Assembly: GCA_944331945.1 (NCBI GenBank)
Contig: CALVJC010000027.1
Location: forward strand, 1 to 17,790
DNA from: an uncultured Bacilli bacterium
GTDB lineage: Bacteria; Bacillota_I; Bacilli_A; RF39; UBA660
DNA: 17,790 bases
Direction of reading: 5' to 3'
Position numbers and translations under genes: made by a program. The number at the start of each line of letters is the position of its first letter. Positions within the stretch are counted from its first letter, which is position 1. The notes beneath the pieces are model-generated. The model was not told the origin of the DNA. It saw only the letters and a program-made list of their open reading frames with translations, and did not search any database. Below are positions 6,370-15,100 of this stretch, piece after piece.

Positions 6370-6741
6370 ATGGCTAAATTAAACAAAGATGAATTTATTA
6401 GTGCTTTAAAAGAAATGAACTTACTTGAAATTAAAGAATTAGTAGACGCAATGAAGGAGGAATTTGGTGTAGATCCATCTGCTGTAGCAGTTGCTGCTCC
6501 AGGAGCTGCAGCTCAAGAAGACGAAGGACCTAGCACAGTAACAGTATCTATTTCTGATGCTGGTGCTGCTAAAGTTGCAGTTATCAAAGTTGTTCGTGAA
6601 ATTACTGGTTTAGGATTAAAAGAATCAAAAGATTTAGTTGATAATCCAGGATCACCAATTAAAGAAAACATTTCTGTTGAAGAAGCTAATGAAATTAAAG
6701 CTAAGCTTGAAGAAGCTGGAGCTACTGTAGAAGTAAAATAA
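6370..6741 (+). CDS. rplL: 50S ribosomal protein L7/L12
   Basis: L7/L12 forms the flexible stalk that recruits and activates translation GTPases. The 123-residue product has the N-terminal dimerisation helices (about 1-35), an Ala-rich hinge (about 38-52) and the C-terminal domain with the factor-binding segment (VIKVVREITGLGLKESKDLV). Length is typical. The strong ribosome binding site AAGGAGG is at 6354-6360. A second AAGGAGG inside the coding sequence near 6453 encodes K-E-E and has no start codon use. A strong terminator follows. Confidence 0.98.
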   Translation: MAKLNKDEFISALKEMNLLEIKELVDAMKEEFGVDPSAVAVAAPGAAAQEDEGPSTVTVSISDAGAAKVAVIKVVREITGLGLKESKDLVDNPGSPIKENISVEEANEIKAKLEEAGATVEVK

Positions 6742-6755
6742 GTTACTTCTGTTGA

Positions 6756-6781
6756 GAATGCAGGTTTTGCATTCTTTTTTT
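6756..6781 (+). terminator. Intrinsic terminator after rplJ-rplL
   Basis: GAATGCA (6756-6762) pairs with TGCATTC (6768-6774) around GGTTT, followed by seven T (6775-6781) and further T. Extension by A-T and G-U pairs is possible. It ends the rplJL unit before the metallophosphoesterase gene. Confidence 0.9.
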
Positions 6782-6852
6782 GTTTTTTAGAAGCGGTGTT
6801 AAAATTTTGTGAATTTTCTTGAGGAATCATAAGGTCCGTGATAAGATTTGGT

Positions 6853-6858
6853 TATAAT
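6853..6858 (+). promoter_or_regulatory. -10 element upstream of the metallophosphoesterase gene
   Basis: A perfect TATAAT (6853-6858) lies 17 bases before the start codon. I see no good -35 at normal distance; the best 17-bp match is TAAGGT at 6830-6835. The predicted start at about 6865 would leave almost no leader and would cut into the AAGGA ribosome binding site (6862-6866). The true start may therefore be a little upstream, or the gene may be read at a low level. Confidence 0.4.
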
Positions 6859-6875
6859 ACGAAGGATGTGGAAGT

Positions 6876-7772
6876 ATGTCAAAAAGAGATGAAGAATTAT
6901 TAAGTTGTATTCAAGAACATCCTGATATTTCTGTGGATCGCCTTTGTGAATCTTTTGATATGTCCGCTTCGCAGTTACTTCAGTCGCTCTTACGTCTTCG
7001 TAGAGGTGGTTATTATGTTCGGCAAAACTATCATAATAATGGTAATATTACCTTATTGTTAGGAATGCATCCGGATCGAAAAAGTATTTATACGGATCGA
7101 GAACAGAAAAAATTACATTTTGCAGCGATTGCTGATACGCACTTTGGTCATTATAAGTTTTCTATGAAATCTGTAAGAGACGTTTATCATTATTGTCAAG
7201 AAAATAATATCCATCTTATTTTTCATTTAGGGGATGTTGTGGAAGGAATTGAGAATTCTAGTTGTACGCGTTATAAAAGTGTGGATCGCCAATTCGCTTC
7301 TTTTTTAAAAGAATATCCCTATGATCCTCATATTTTAAACTTTATCCTTTTAGGCAATCATGATAATTGGAGTAGTAAGACAACAAAGTTTAATTCTCTT
7401 TTGTTTTTAACGGATAAAAGAATTGATTTTATTCCTGTTGGTATGGCGATGGGAACGGTAGCGGTCAATAAAGAACTTATTGCTTTTTGTCATAATACAG
7501 GAGTAAGTAGTGAGAGTAATATTAAACTTGTTTTAAAAGGGCATTCTCATCAGTATCGTTTGGTTAATAATGAAAACGGGTGTATCATTCATGTTCCTAC
7601 TTTAAGTCGGATTAATACGATGTCTTGTAGTCATGATTTTTTACCTAGCTTTTTAGATATTCAGATTGATCTTTATGCTAATCAGTTTTCGGCGATTTCT
7701 GTGAAACATTTGCAATTACAAGATCGAATTACTCCTGTAGGAGACTGTAAGGTCAATTTTTTGAAGAAATAA
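6876..7772 (+). CDS. Helix-turn-helix / calcineurin-like metallophosphoesterase
   Basis: The 298-residue product has two parts. Residues 1-58 look like a winged helix-turn-helix (ISVDRLCESFDMSASQLLQS, then LLRLRRGGYYV). Residues about 80-245 form a calcineurin-like phosphoesterase with the whole metal-binding motif set: D87-x-H89, G119-D120, G160-N161-H162-D163, H206 and G222-H-S-H225. The enzyme part should hydrolyse a phosphate ester or phosphodiester; the substrate is unknown. The N-terminal domain suggests binding to nucleic acid. The ATG has AAGGA 9 bases upstream. The gene sits between the rplL terminator and the promoter of the rsmC-like gene, where Bacillus has none, so it is an insertion in a conserved cluster. 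Nothing shows a ribosomal role. Confidence 0.88.
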   Translation: MSKRDEELLSCIQEHPDISVDRLCESFDMSASQLLQSLLRLRRGGYYVRQNYHNNGNITLLLGMHPDRKSIYTDREQKKLHFAAIADTHFGHYKFSMKSVRDVYHYCQENNIHLIFHLGDVVEGIENSSCTRYKSVDRQFASFLKEYPYDPHILNFILLGNHDNWSSKTTKFNSLLFLTDKRIDFIPVGMAMGTVAVNKELIAFCHNTGVSSESNIKLVLKGHSHQYRLVNNENGCIIHVPTLSRINTMSCSHDFLPSFLDIQIDLYANQFSAISVKHLQLQDRITPVGDCKVNFLKK

Positions 7773-7784
7773 AGCAAAAAAACG

Positions 7785-7813
7785 TTGACTATTTGTAAAT
7801 TTTGTTATATCAT
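7785..7813 (+). promoter_or_regulatory. Sigma-A promoter upstream of the rsmC-like gene
   Basis: TTGACT (7785-7790), a 17-bp spacer and TATCAT (7808-7813). An alternative -10, TATATC at 7806 with TG at 7803-7804, has a short 15-bp spacer. TGTTAT (7803-7808) and ATAACA (7812-7817) form an inverted repeat over the -10, which might be an operator or chance. Start near 7820, just before a terminator-like hairpin. Confidence 0.55.
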
Positions 7814-7827
7814 AACACTACGAAAGG

Positions 7828-7869
7828 AGACAACTATATCAAATAAGAAATAGTTGTCTTTTTCTTTTT
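7828..7869 (+). terminator. Intrinsic terminator or attenuator before the rsmC-like gene
   Basis: AGACAACTAT (7828-7837) pairs perfectly with ATAGTTGTCT (7850-7859) around a 12-base loop and is followed by TTTTTCTTTTT (7859-7869). It can terminate transcripts of the metallophosphoesterase gene, whose stop is 55 bases upstream. It also lies downstream of the promoter at 7785-7813, so that transcript would meet it within about 45 bases. That is either an attenuator for the rsmC-like gene or a tiny terminated RNA. Confidence 0.8.
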
Positions 7870-7885
7870 ATATGCAGGTGATGAA

Positions 7886-8476
7886 ATGGGTCAATATTTT
7901 GAAAATGATACTTCTTTGACGAGTCAACTTCGAAGAATTTCTTTTCGCCTTTTTGAACAGGAATTTCATTTTTATACGGATAATGGAGTATTTTCTAAGA
8001 CTTCAATTGATTATGGTAGTAAGTTGTTGTTGGAATCCTTACCACTTTCTTCTATTAAAGGAAAAATTCTTGATGTAGGTTGTGGTTATGGGACCTTAGG
8101 CATTGTTCTTGCCAAAACCTTAAAGCTTCCAGTAGTAATGGTGGATGTGAATCGACGTGCTTTGCATTTAGCGAGGCGGAATGTGAAAGAAAACAAATGC
8201 AGTTCGGTGGAAGTGAAAGAAAGTGATGGCTATCAAAACATAGAAGAAAAGTTTCAGACTATTATTACCAATCCTCCGATTCGAGCGGGGAAAGAAGTGG
8301 TTTATCGTATTCTGATTGGGGCTATAGAACACTTAGAAAAAGATGGGAATTTATTCTTTGTGATTCGAAAAGAACAAGGAGCAAAATCGACAATTTCCGA
8401 GTTAGAAAAGTATTATCATATTACTGTGTTAGAACGGAAAAAAGGTTTTTTTATAATTTGGGCGAAAAATAGTTGA
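7886..8476 (+). CDS. RsmC-like class I SAM-dependent methyltransferase (YbxB family)
   Basis: The 196-residue product is a class I methyltransferase with SAM-binding motif I at D63-VGCGYG-69, an acidic residue for the ribose at D87, and the N6/N2-type catalytic motif NPPIRAGK at 129-136. It matches B. subtilis YbxB, which lies at the same place between rplL and rpoB. The family is related to RsmC, which methylates N2 of a guanine in 16S rRNA; the exact substrate here is not established. The ATG at 7886 follows AGGTGA (7875-7880). The TDNGVFSK start of the domain is in register with the family, so no N-terminal part is missing. The rpoB promoter begins inside its last codons. Confidence 0.93.
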   Translation: MGQYFENDTSLTSQLRRISFRLFEQEFHFYTDNGVFSKTSIDYGSKLLLESLPLSSIKGKILDVGCGYGTLGIVLAKTLKLPVVMVDVNRRALHLARRNVKENKCSSVEVKESDGYQNIEEKFQTIITNPPIRAGKEVVYRILIGAIEHLEKDGNLFFVIRKEQGAKSTISELEKYYHITVLERKKGFFIIWAKNS

Positions 8477-8501
8477 CTTGTTGATCAAACTGTGTTAATA
8501 A
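8473..8501 (+). promoter_or_regulatory. Sigma-A promoter of rpoB-rpoC, extended -10
   Basis: TTGACT (8473-8478) overlaps the stop codon of the upstream gene. A 17-bp spacer leads to TAATAA (8496-8501) with TG at 8493-8494. Transcription near 8508 gives a leader of about 65 bases. In it, GTGTTA (8517-8522) can pair with TAACAT (8532-8537), a weak hairpin of unknown meaning. Confidence 0.6.
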
Positions 8502-8572
8502 TATAAATTGGCAACGTGTTATTTTTAAAGTAACATTTTATGCGAGAAATATGTGTATAGGGGTGAATTTTA

Positions 8573-11500
8573 GTGGCATATAAGAATGTAAAATATGGCG
8601 AATATCGCACGAGAAGAAATTATTCAAGAATCAAAAATACGTATGAGTTAAAAGATTTGTTAGAGATCCAGAAAAAGTCTTATCAATGGTTTATTACAGA
8701 AGGAATTAAAGAAGTTTTTTCTGATTTATTTCCTGTGGAAAACTTTTCTGGTACCCTATCCTTAGAATTTGGGGATTATCATTTTGATGAGCCTAGATAT
8801 TCTATTAAAGCGAGTAAAGATCGTGAGAGTACTTATGCAGCGCCTTTAAAAGTGGAAGTGCGTTTGTTTAATCGTGAGACAGGAGAAGTAAAAGAACAAG
8901 AGATCTTTATGGGTGATATGCCTGTTATGACTGATAGTGGAACGTTCATTATCAATGGAGCAGAGCGGGTTATTGTCTCTCAATTAGTTCGTTCTCCTAG
9001 TGTTTATTTTAATCGAGAAATCGATAAGAATGGTCGTGAGTTAATTACTTCTCAGATCATCCCTACACGTGGAACTTGGCTTGAGTTTGAAACGGATGCC
9101 AGAGATGTTTTGTATGTACGAATTGATAGAACTCGTAAAGTAACACTAACTACTTTACTTAGAGCTTTTGGTCTTTCTAGTGATGAAGATATTTTAAAAC
9201 TATTTGGAGAAGATGATTATTTAAAAAATACGATTGCAAAAGATTCGACTCGTAATACGGATGAAGCTTTAATTGAAATTTATGAGAAATTAAGACCAGG
9301 AGAACCTGCTACATTAGATTCTTCTAAGAACCAAATTATTACACGTTTCTTTGATGAATTTCGTTATGATTTAGCACGTGTTGGTCGTTATAAGTTTAAT
9401 CGTAAGTTAAATATTTGTGATCGCTTACTAAATCAAACGTTAGCAGAAGATGTTGTTGTAGATGGTAATGTTTTATATGCTAAGGGAACCGTTATCAATA
9501 AAGATATCTTGGAAGAATTAAAAGGACTTTTTGCTTCTTCTTATGGAGTGAAGGAAGTTAAAGTTAATGAAGAATTAGATACTTATAATAAAATTCAAGA
9601 AATTAAAATTGTGGATCCTAGTGATAAGAAGAAAAAATTAATTGTGATTGGAAATGATCAAAGTATTGAAGTAAAACGCCTTACTATTTCGGATGTTTAT
9701 GCAGCGGTATCTTATTACTTAAATTTATTACATGGTGTTGGTAACTTTGATGAGATTGACCATTTAGGAAATCGTCGTATTCGTCAAGTTGGGGAACTTT
9801 TACAGAATCAATTCCGAATTGGTGTTTCACGGATGGAGAGAGTTATTCGTGAGAGAATGACGACACAAGAAATGGAAGAAGTAACTCCTAAAACGTTAAT
9901 TAATATTCGCCCTGTAACTGCAGCGATGAAAGAGTTCTTTGGAAGTAGTCAATTATCTCAATTCATGGATCAAACAAATCCTATTGCCGAGCTTACAAAT
10001 AAAAGACGTTTATCTGCTTTAGGACCTGGTGGATTATCAAGAGATCGTGCTGGTGTTGAAGTGCGTGACGTTAATACTTCACACTATGGTAGAATTTGTC
10101 CAATTGAATCTCCAGAAGGACCAAACATTGGACTTATTACTTCTCTTGCTAGTTATGCGAAGATTGATGAATATGGGTTTATCATGACTCCATATCGTAA
10201 AGTGGAAAATTGTAAAATTACGGATGAAGTTGTTTATCTAACAGCAGATGAAGAACAAGATTATATTATTTCTCAATCAACGGTAGGAACCAATGATGAG
10301 AATGTTATTACAGACAATCAAGTGGCAGCAAGATTCCGTGGAGAAAATATTTTAGCAAAGCCAGAACAAGTTGATTATATCGATGTTTCCCCACAACAAG
10401 TAGTATCCATTACAACAAGTTGTATTCCGTTCTTGGAGCATGATGATGCAACGCGTGCTTTGATGGGAGCGAACATGCAACGGCAAGCAATGCCACTATT
10501 AAAAACAGAAGCTCCATTTATTGGAACTGGTGTAGAATATATTGCGGCAAAAGACTCTGGTGTTTGTGTGGTAGCAAAAGCGGATGGTGTCGTATCTTAT
10601 GTGGATGCGAAAAAGATTGTCGTTAAAAATAAAGAAGGCGAAGATACTTATTATCTAGCAAACTTTGAATTAGCAAACTCTGGTATTTGTAATCATCAAA
10701 GACCAATTGTTAAAGTCGGAGATAAAGTGAAAGCAGGAGAGACGATATTAGCAGATGGTAATAGTGTTGATAAAGGGGAACTTGCTTTAGGTAAAAACGT
10801 TGTTGTTGCCTTCATGACATTTAATGGTTATAACTATGAAGATGCTGTTATTTTAAATGAAAACTTAGTAAAAGATGATAAGTATACCTCTCTACATTTG
10901 GAAGATTATGAGATGCAATGTCGTGAGACGAAATTAGGGCCAGAAGAAATTACTAGAGATATTCCAAATGTTAGTGAAGAAGCTCGTAAGAACTTGGATG
11001 AAAATGGTATTATTACCATTGGTACGGAAGTAAAAGAAGGAGATATCTTAGTTGGTAAAGTAACGCCAAAAGGAATGGCTGAACTTACTTCAGAAGAAAA
11101 ATTACTACATGCGATCTTCGGAGAAAAGACGCGTGAAGTTCGGGATACTTCTTTAAGAGTTCCACATGGTGGAGATGGTATTGTTCATGATATTAAAATC
11201 TATTCTCGGAAAGATAATGATGAATTACCTGCTGGTGTTTCCAAAGTAATTCGGGTTTATATCATTCAAAAGAGAAAGATTCAAGTTGGAGATAAGATGT
11301 CTGGACGTCACGGAAATAAGGGTGTTATTTCTTTGATTCTTCCACAAGAAGATATGCCATATTTACCAGATGGAAGACCCGTTGATATTATGCTTAATCC
11401 ACAAGGTGTTCCGTCTCGTATGAACTTAGGACAAATCCTAGAATTACATATGGGAATGGCTGCTAAAAAATTAGGGGAACATGTTGCAACGCCAGTCTTT

Positions 11501-12190
11501 GATGGTGCGCATATTTCGGATATTGAAGAAATGATGGCGGAAGCTGGAATGGATAAAGATGGTAAGACAATCCTTTATGATGGACGTACGGGAGAACCAT
11601 TTGATAATCGTATTTCGGTTGGAGTTATGTATATGATTAAACTTCATCACATGGTTGATGATAAGTTACATGCTCGTTCGACGGGACCTTATTCTTTGGT
11701 AACGCAACAACCACTTGGAGGTAAAGCTCAATTTGGTGGTCAACGTTTCGGTGAAATGGAAGTTTGGGCACTATATGCTTATGGTGCAGCTTATACCTTA
11801 CAAGAAATGATGACGGTAAAATCTGATGACGTTGTTGGTCGGGTTAAAGTATACGAATCGATTGTTAAAGGCCAAGAAATTAATCAAGCTGGGGTTCCAG
11901 AATCCTTTAGAGTATTGATGAAAGAATTCCAAGCTTTAGGACTTGATGTATCGATTATTAATGATGAAGGAAAATCTTTACAATTAAAAGAAATTGAAGA
12001 AGCAGAAGAAGATGTAGAGTCAACGCTTGATGAAAATATTAATATTAGTCCAATTGTCAAAGAAGAAATGGATGAAACCGAATTTTCATCGGATATTGGT
12101 TCCGCTTATGAAGAGGAAGAGGACGATGAAGATGATATGGACGAATTAGAGCCAAGCGAAGAAGATTTATTTGAAGGAGATGAGGAATAA
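8573..12190 (+). CDS. rpoB: DNA-directed RNA polymerase subunit beta
   Basis: This is the beta subunit of RNA polymerase, forming half of the active-site cleft. The 1205-residue product is complete: protrusion and lobes in the first 450 residues, then the rifampicin region (starting G457 in GSSQLSQFMDQ). The fork loop and switch sequences follow, then the C-terminal segment that meets beta'. Rifampicin-contact residues Gln463, Asp466 and Ser481 are kept, but residue 476, equivalent to E. coli His526, is Asn. The last 60 residues are strongly acidic (runs of Glu and Asp), as in other Bacilli. It starts with GTG after AGGGGTGA, 6-7 bases away. The stop overlaps the rpoC start as TAATG, so translation is probably coupled. 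Confidence 0.99.
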   Translation: MAYKNVKYGEYRTRRNYSRIKNTYELKDLLEIQKKSYQWFITEGIKEVFSDLFPVENFSGTLSLEFGDYHFDEPRYSIKASKDRESTYAAPLKVEVRLFNRETGEVKEQEIFMGDMPVMTDSGTFIINGAERVIVSQLVRSPSVYFNREIDKNGRELITSQIIPTRGTWLEFETDARDVLYVRIDRTRKVTLTTLLRAFGLSSDEDILKLFGEDDYLKNTIAKDSTRNTDEALIEIYEKLRPGEPATLDSSKNQIITRFFDEFRYDLARVGRYKFNRKLNICDRLLNQTLAEDVVVDGNVLYAKGTVINKDILEELKGLFASSYGVKEVKVNEELDTYNKIQEIKIVDPSDKKKKLIVIGNDQSIEVKRLTISDVYAAVSYYLNLLHGVGNFDEIDHLGNRRIRQVGELLQNQFRIGVSRMERVIRERMTTQEMEEVTPKTLINIRPVTAAMKEFFGSSQLSQFMDQTNPIAELTNKRRLSALGPGGLSRDRAGVEVRDVNTSHYGRICPIESPEGPNIGLITSLASYAKIDEYGFIMTPYRKVENCKITDEVVYLTADEEQDYIISQSTVGTNDENVITDNQVAARFRGENILAKPEQVDYIDVSPQQVVSITTSCIPFLEHDDATRALMGANMQRQAMPLLKTEAPFIGTGVEYIAAKDSGVCVVAKADGVVSYVDAKKIVVKNKEGEDTYYLANFELANSGICNHQRPIVKVGDKVKAGETILADGNSVDKGELALGKNVVVAFMTFNGYNYEDAVILNENLVKDDKYTSLHLEDYEMQCRETKLGPEEITRDIPNVSEEARKNLDENGIITIGTEVKEGDILVGKVTPKGMAELTSEEKLLHAIFGEKTREVRDTSLRVPHGGDGIVHDIKIYSRKDNDELPAGVSKVIRVYIIQKRKIQVGDKMSGRHGNKGVISLILPQEDMPYLPDGRPVDIMLNPQGVPSRMNLGQILELHMGMAAKKLGEHVATPVFDGAHISDIEEMMAEAGMDKDGKTILYDGRTGEPFDNRISVGVMYMIKLHHMVDDKLHARSTGPYSLVTQQPLGGKAQFGGQRFGEMEVWALYAYGAAYTLQEMMTVKSDDVVGRVKVYESIVKGQEINQAGVPESFRVLMKEFQALGLDVSIINDEGKSLQLKEIEEAEEDVESTLDENINISPIVKEEMDETEFSSDIGSAYEEEEDDEDDMDELEPSEEDLFEGDEE

Positions 12191-15100
12191 TGATGGAAGT
12201 AAATAAATTTGATGCCATAAGAATTGGTATTGCATCTCCAGAAAAAATTAGAGAGTGGTCTCATGGTGAAGTAAAAAAACCAGAAACGATCAATTATCGT
12301 ACGCTTCGACCTGAGAGAGATGGATTATTTTGTGAAAAGATTTTCGGACCTACAAAGGATTTTGAATGTGCTTGTGGTAAATATAAGCGTGTTCGTTACA
12401 AAAATATTGTTTGTGACCGTTGTGGGGTTGAAGTAACAAAATCTAAAGTGCGTCGTGAGAGAATGGGACATATTGAACTTGCTAGTCCTGTTTCTCACAT
12501 TTGGTTCTTTAAAGGTGTTCCATCAAGAATGGCTCTTGTTCTTGATATCTCACCAAGAGATTTGGAGGAAGTATTATACTTCGTTAGTTATATCGTCATT
12601 GATAAAGGAAATACTCCATTAGAGAATAAGCAAACTTTATCTGAAAAGGAATATCGTGCTTACTATGAAAAATATGGTAATGGTTTCAAAGTAGGTATGG
12701 GAGCGGAAGCAATTAAAGAGCTTCTAAAACAAGTTGATTTAAAACATGATATTGATGAGATTAATAAAGAACTTGAAAATGCACAAGGTCAAAAGAGAAC
12801 AAGATTATTAAAACGTCTTGATGTCTTAGATGCCTTTTATGCATCTGGACAAAAGCCAGAATGGATGATTTTGGATTGTATTCCAGTCATTCCGCCTGAT
12901 TTACGGCCAATGATTCAGCTTGATGGTGGTCGTTTTGCTACCAGTGATTTGAATGATTTACATCGTCGAGTTATTAATCGTAATAATCGTTTAAAGAAGT
13001 TAATTGATTTAGGAGCGCCTGGAATCATTATTCAAAATGAGAAGAGAATGCTTCAAGAAGCGGTGGATGCTTTATTTGATAATGGTCGTCGTGGTAGAAG
13101 TGTTACAGGTGCTGGAAATCGTCCTTTGAAATCACTTTCTAGCATGTTAAAAGGAAAACAAGGTCGTTTCCGTCAAAACTTATTAGGTAAACGTGTGGAC
13201 TATTCTGGACGTTCCGTTATCGTTGTTGGACCATCATTAAAGATGTATCAATGTGGTATTCCAAAAGAAATGGCTTTGGAATTATTCAAACCGCATGTTA
13301 TTAATGGTCTAGTAGAACGTGATATCGCTCATAATATTAAAGCGGCGAAACGGTTAATTGAAAATCGGGATCCTGTTGTTTGGGATGTTGTAGAAGATGT
13401 GATCAAAGAACATCCAGTTTTACTAAACCGAGCACCTACGTTGCACCGTCTTGGAATTCAAGCGTTTGAACCAATTTTAGTTGGTGGTAAAGCGATTCGT
13501 CTGCATCCGTTAGTATGTCCGGCTTTCAATGCTGACTTCGATGGAGATCAAATGGCAGTCCATGTACCACTATCAGAAGAAGCACAAGCAGAAGCAAGAC
13601 TTTTGATGTTAGGTTCTGGAAATATTTTAAAACCTTCTGATGGAAAGCCTATTGTTACTCCAGCGCAAGATATGGTATTAGGAAACTATTATATTACAAT
13701 GGAAAAAGCTGGAGAATCAGGCGAAGGTCGTGTTTTCAAGAATTGTAATGAAGCTTTAATGGCTTATGAACGTCGTGAAATTACGCTTCATACGAGAATT
13801 GTCGTTCCAGTTGATTCTTTCAAACATAAATTATTTACCGAAACGCAAAAAGGGAACTATTTAGTTACTACAGTTGGAAAGATTAAGTTTAATGAGATTC
13901 TACCAGATTCTTTCCCTTATATTAATGAACCAACCGATGATAATATTCAAAATATCACTCCAAATAAGTACTTCCTCGAAAAAGGTTCTAATTTGAAAGA
14001 AGCAATTGCTTCTATGAAACTTGTGAAACCTTTTGCTAAGGGTACTTTGGAAAAAATCATTGCTCAAGTATTTAATCGCTATAAGACGACAGAAACTTCA
14101 GCTATGCTTGATAAAATGAAAGATTTAGGCTTCTATTATTCCACGATTGCTGGTATTACCATTGCTATGAGTGATGTTTCTACGAGTGAGAAAAAATTAG
14201 ACTTTGTCAACGAAGGACAAGCTATGGTTGATAAGATTAATAAACAATATAAACGTGGTTTAATTACGGAAGAAGAACGTCATGAAAAAGTTATTGATAC
14301 TTGGTATGGCGTAAAAGATAAAGTACAGGAAGAACTTGAAGAAATTTCTGAAGAACAAGTTGATAATCCAATTTGCATCATGATGCATTCGAAAGCGCGT
14401 GGTAGTATTTCACAATTCACCCAAGTTGCTGGTATGCGTGGTTTGATGCAAAAGCCAAATGGAGATCCGATTGAAATTCCAGTTCTATCCAATTTTAAAG
14501 AAGGACTTTCCGTATCTGAATTTTTCTTGTCTACTCACTCTGCTCGTAAGGGTAGTGCCGATACGGCCTTGAAAACAGCAGATTCTGGTTATTTGACTCG
14601 TCGTTTGGTTGATGTTTCACAAGATATTATTGTTAGAGAAGAAGATTGTGGTACAGAGCAAGGTGTTGTGGCCAGAGCCTTTATAAATGAAAAAACAGGT
14701 TCTGAGATTGAAAGTTTGCGCGATCGTATTGTAGGACGCTTTGCGAATAAGAGAGTAATTGATCCAAAGACAAAGAAAGTACTTGTGGAACGAAACGAAT
14801 TTATTACAGAAAGTATTGCAGATAAAATTGTTGCTGCTGGTATTGAAGAAGTTGAAATTCGTACAATCTTAACTTGTAATACTGAAAAAGGTGTTTGCCA
14901 GAAATGTTATGGTCGAAACCTTGCAACTGGTAACTTAGTAGAAATTGGAGAAGCTATTGGTTTTATGGCTGCTCAATCTATTGGTGAACCTGGAACCCAG
15001 TTAACCATGCGTACCTTCCATACCGGAGGAGTTGCTGGTGGTGAAGATATCACTCAAGGTCTTCCTCGTGTTCAAGAGTTATTTGAAGCTCGTAATCCGA

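Noticed and set aside
7838..7855. Five-codon leader peptide (ATA start) in the loop of the hairpin before the rsmC-like gene
   Set aside because: ATA is a very rare start codon. The AAAGGAG upstream is explained by the stem, and so short a frame arises by chance.
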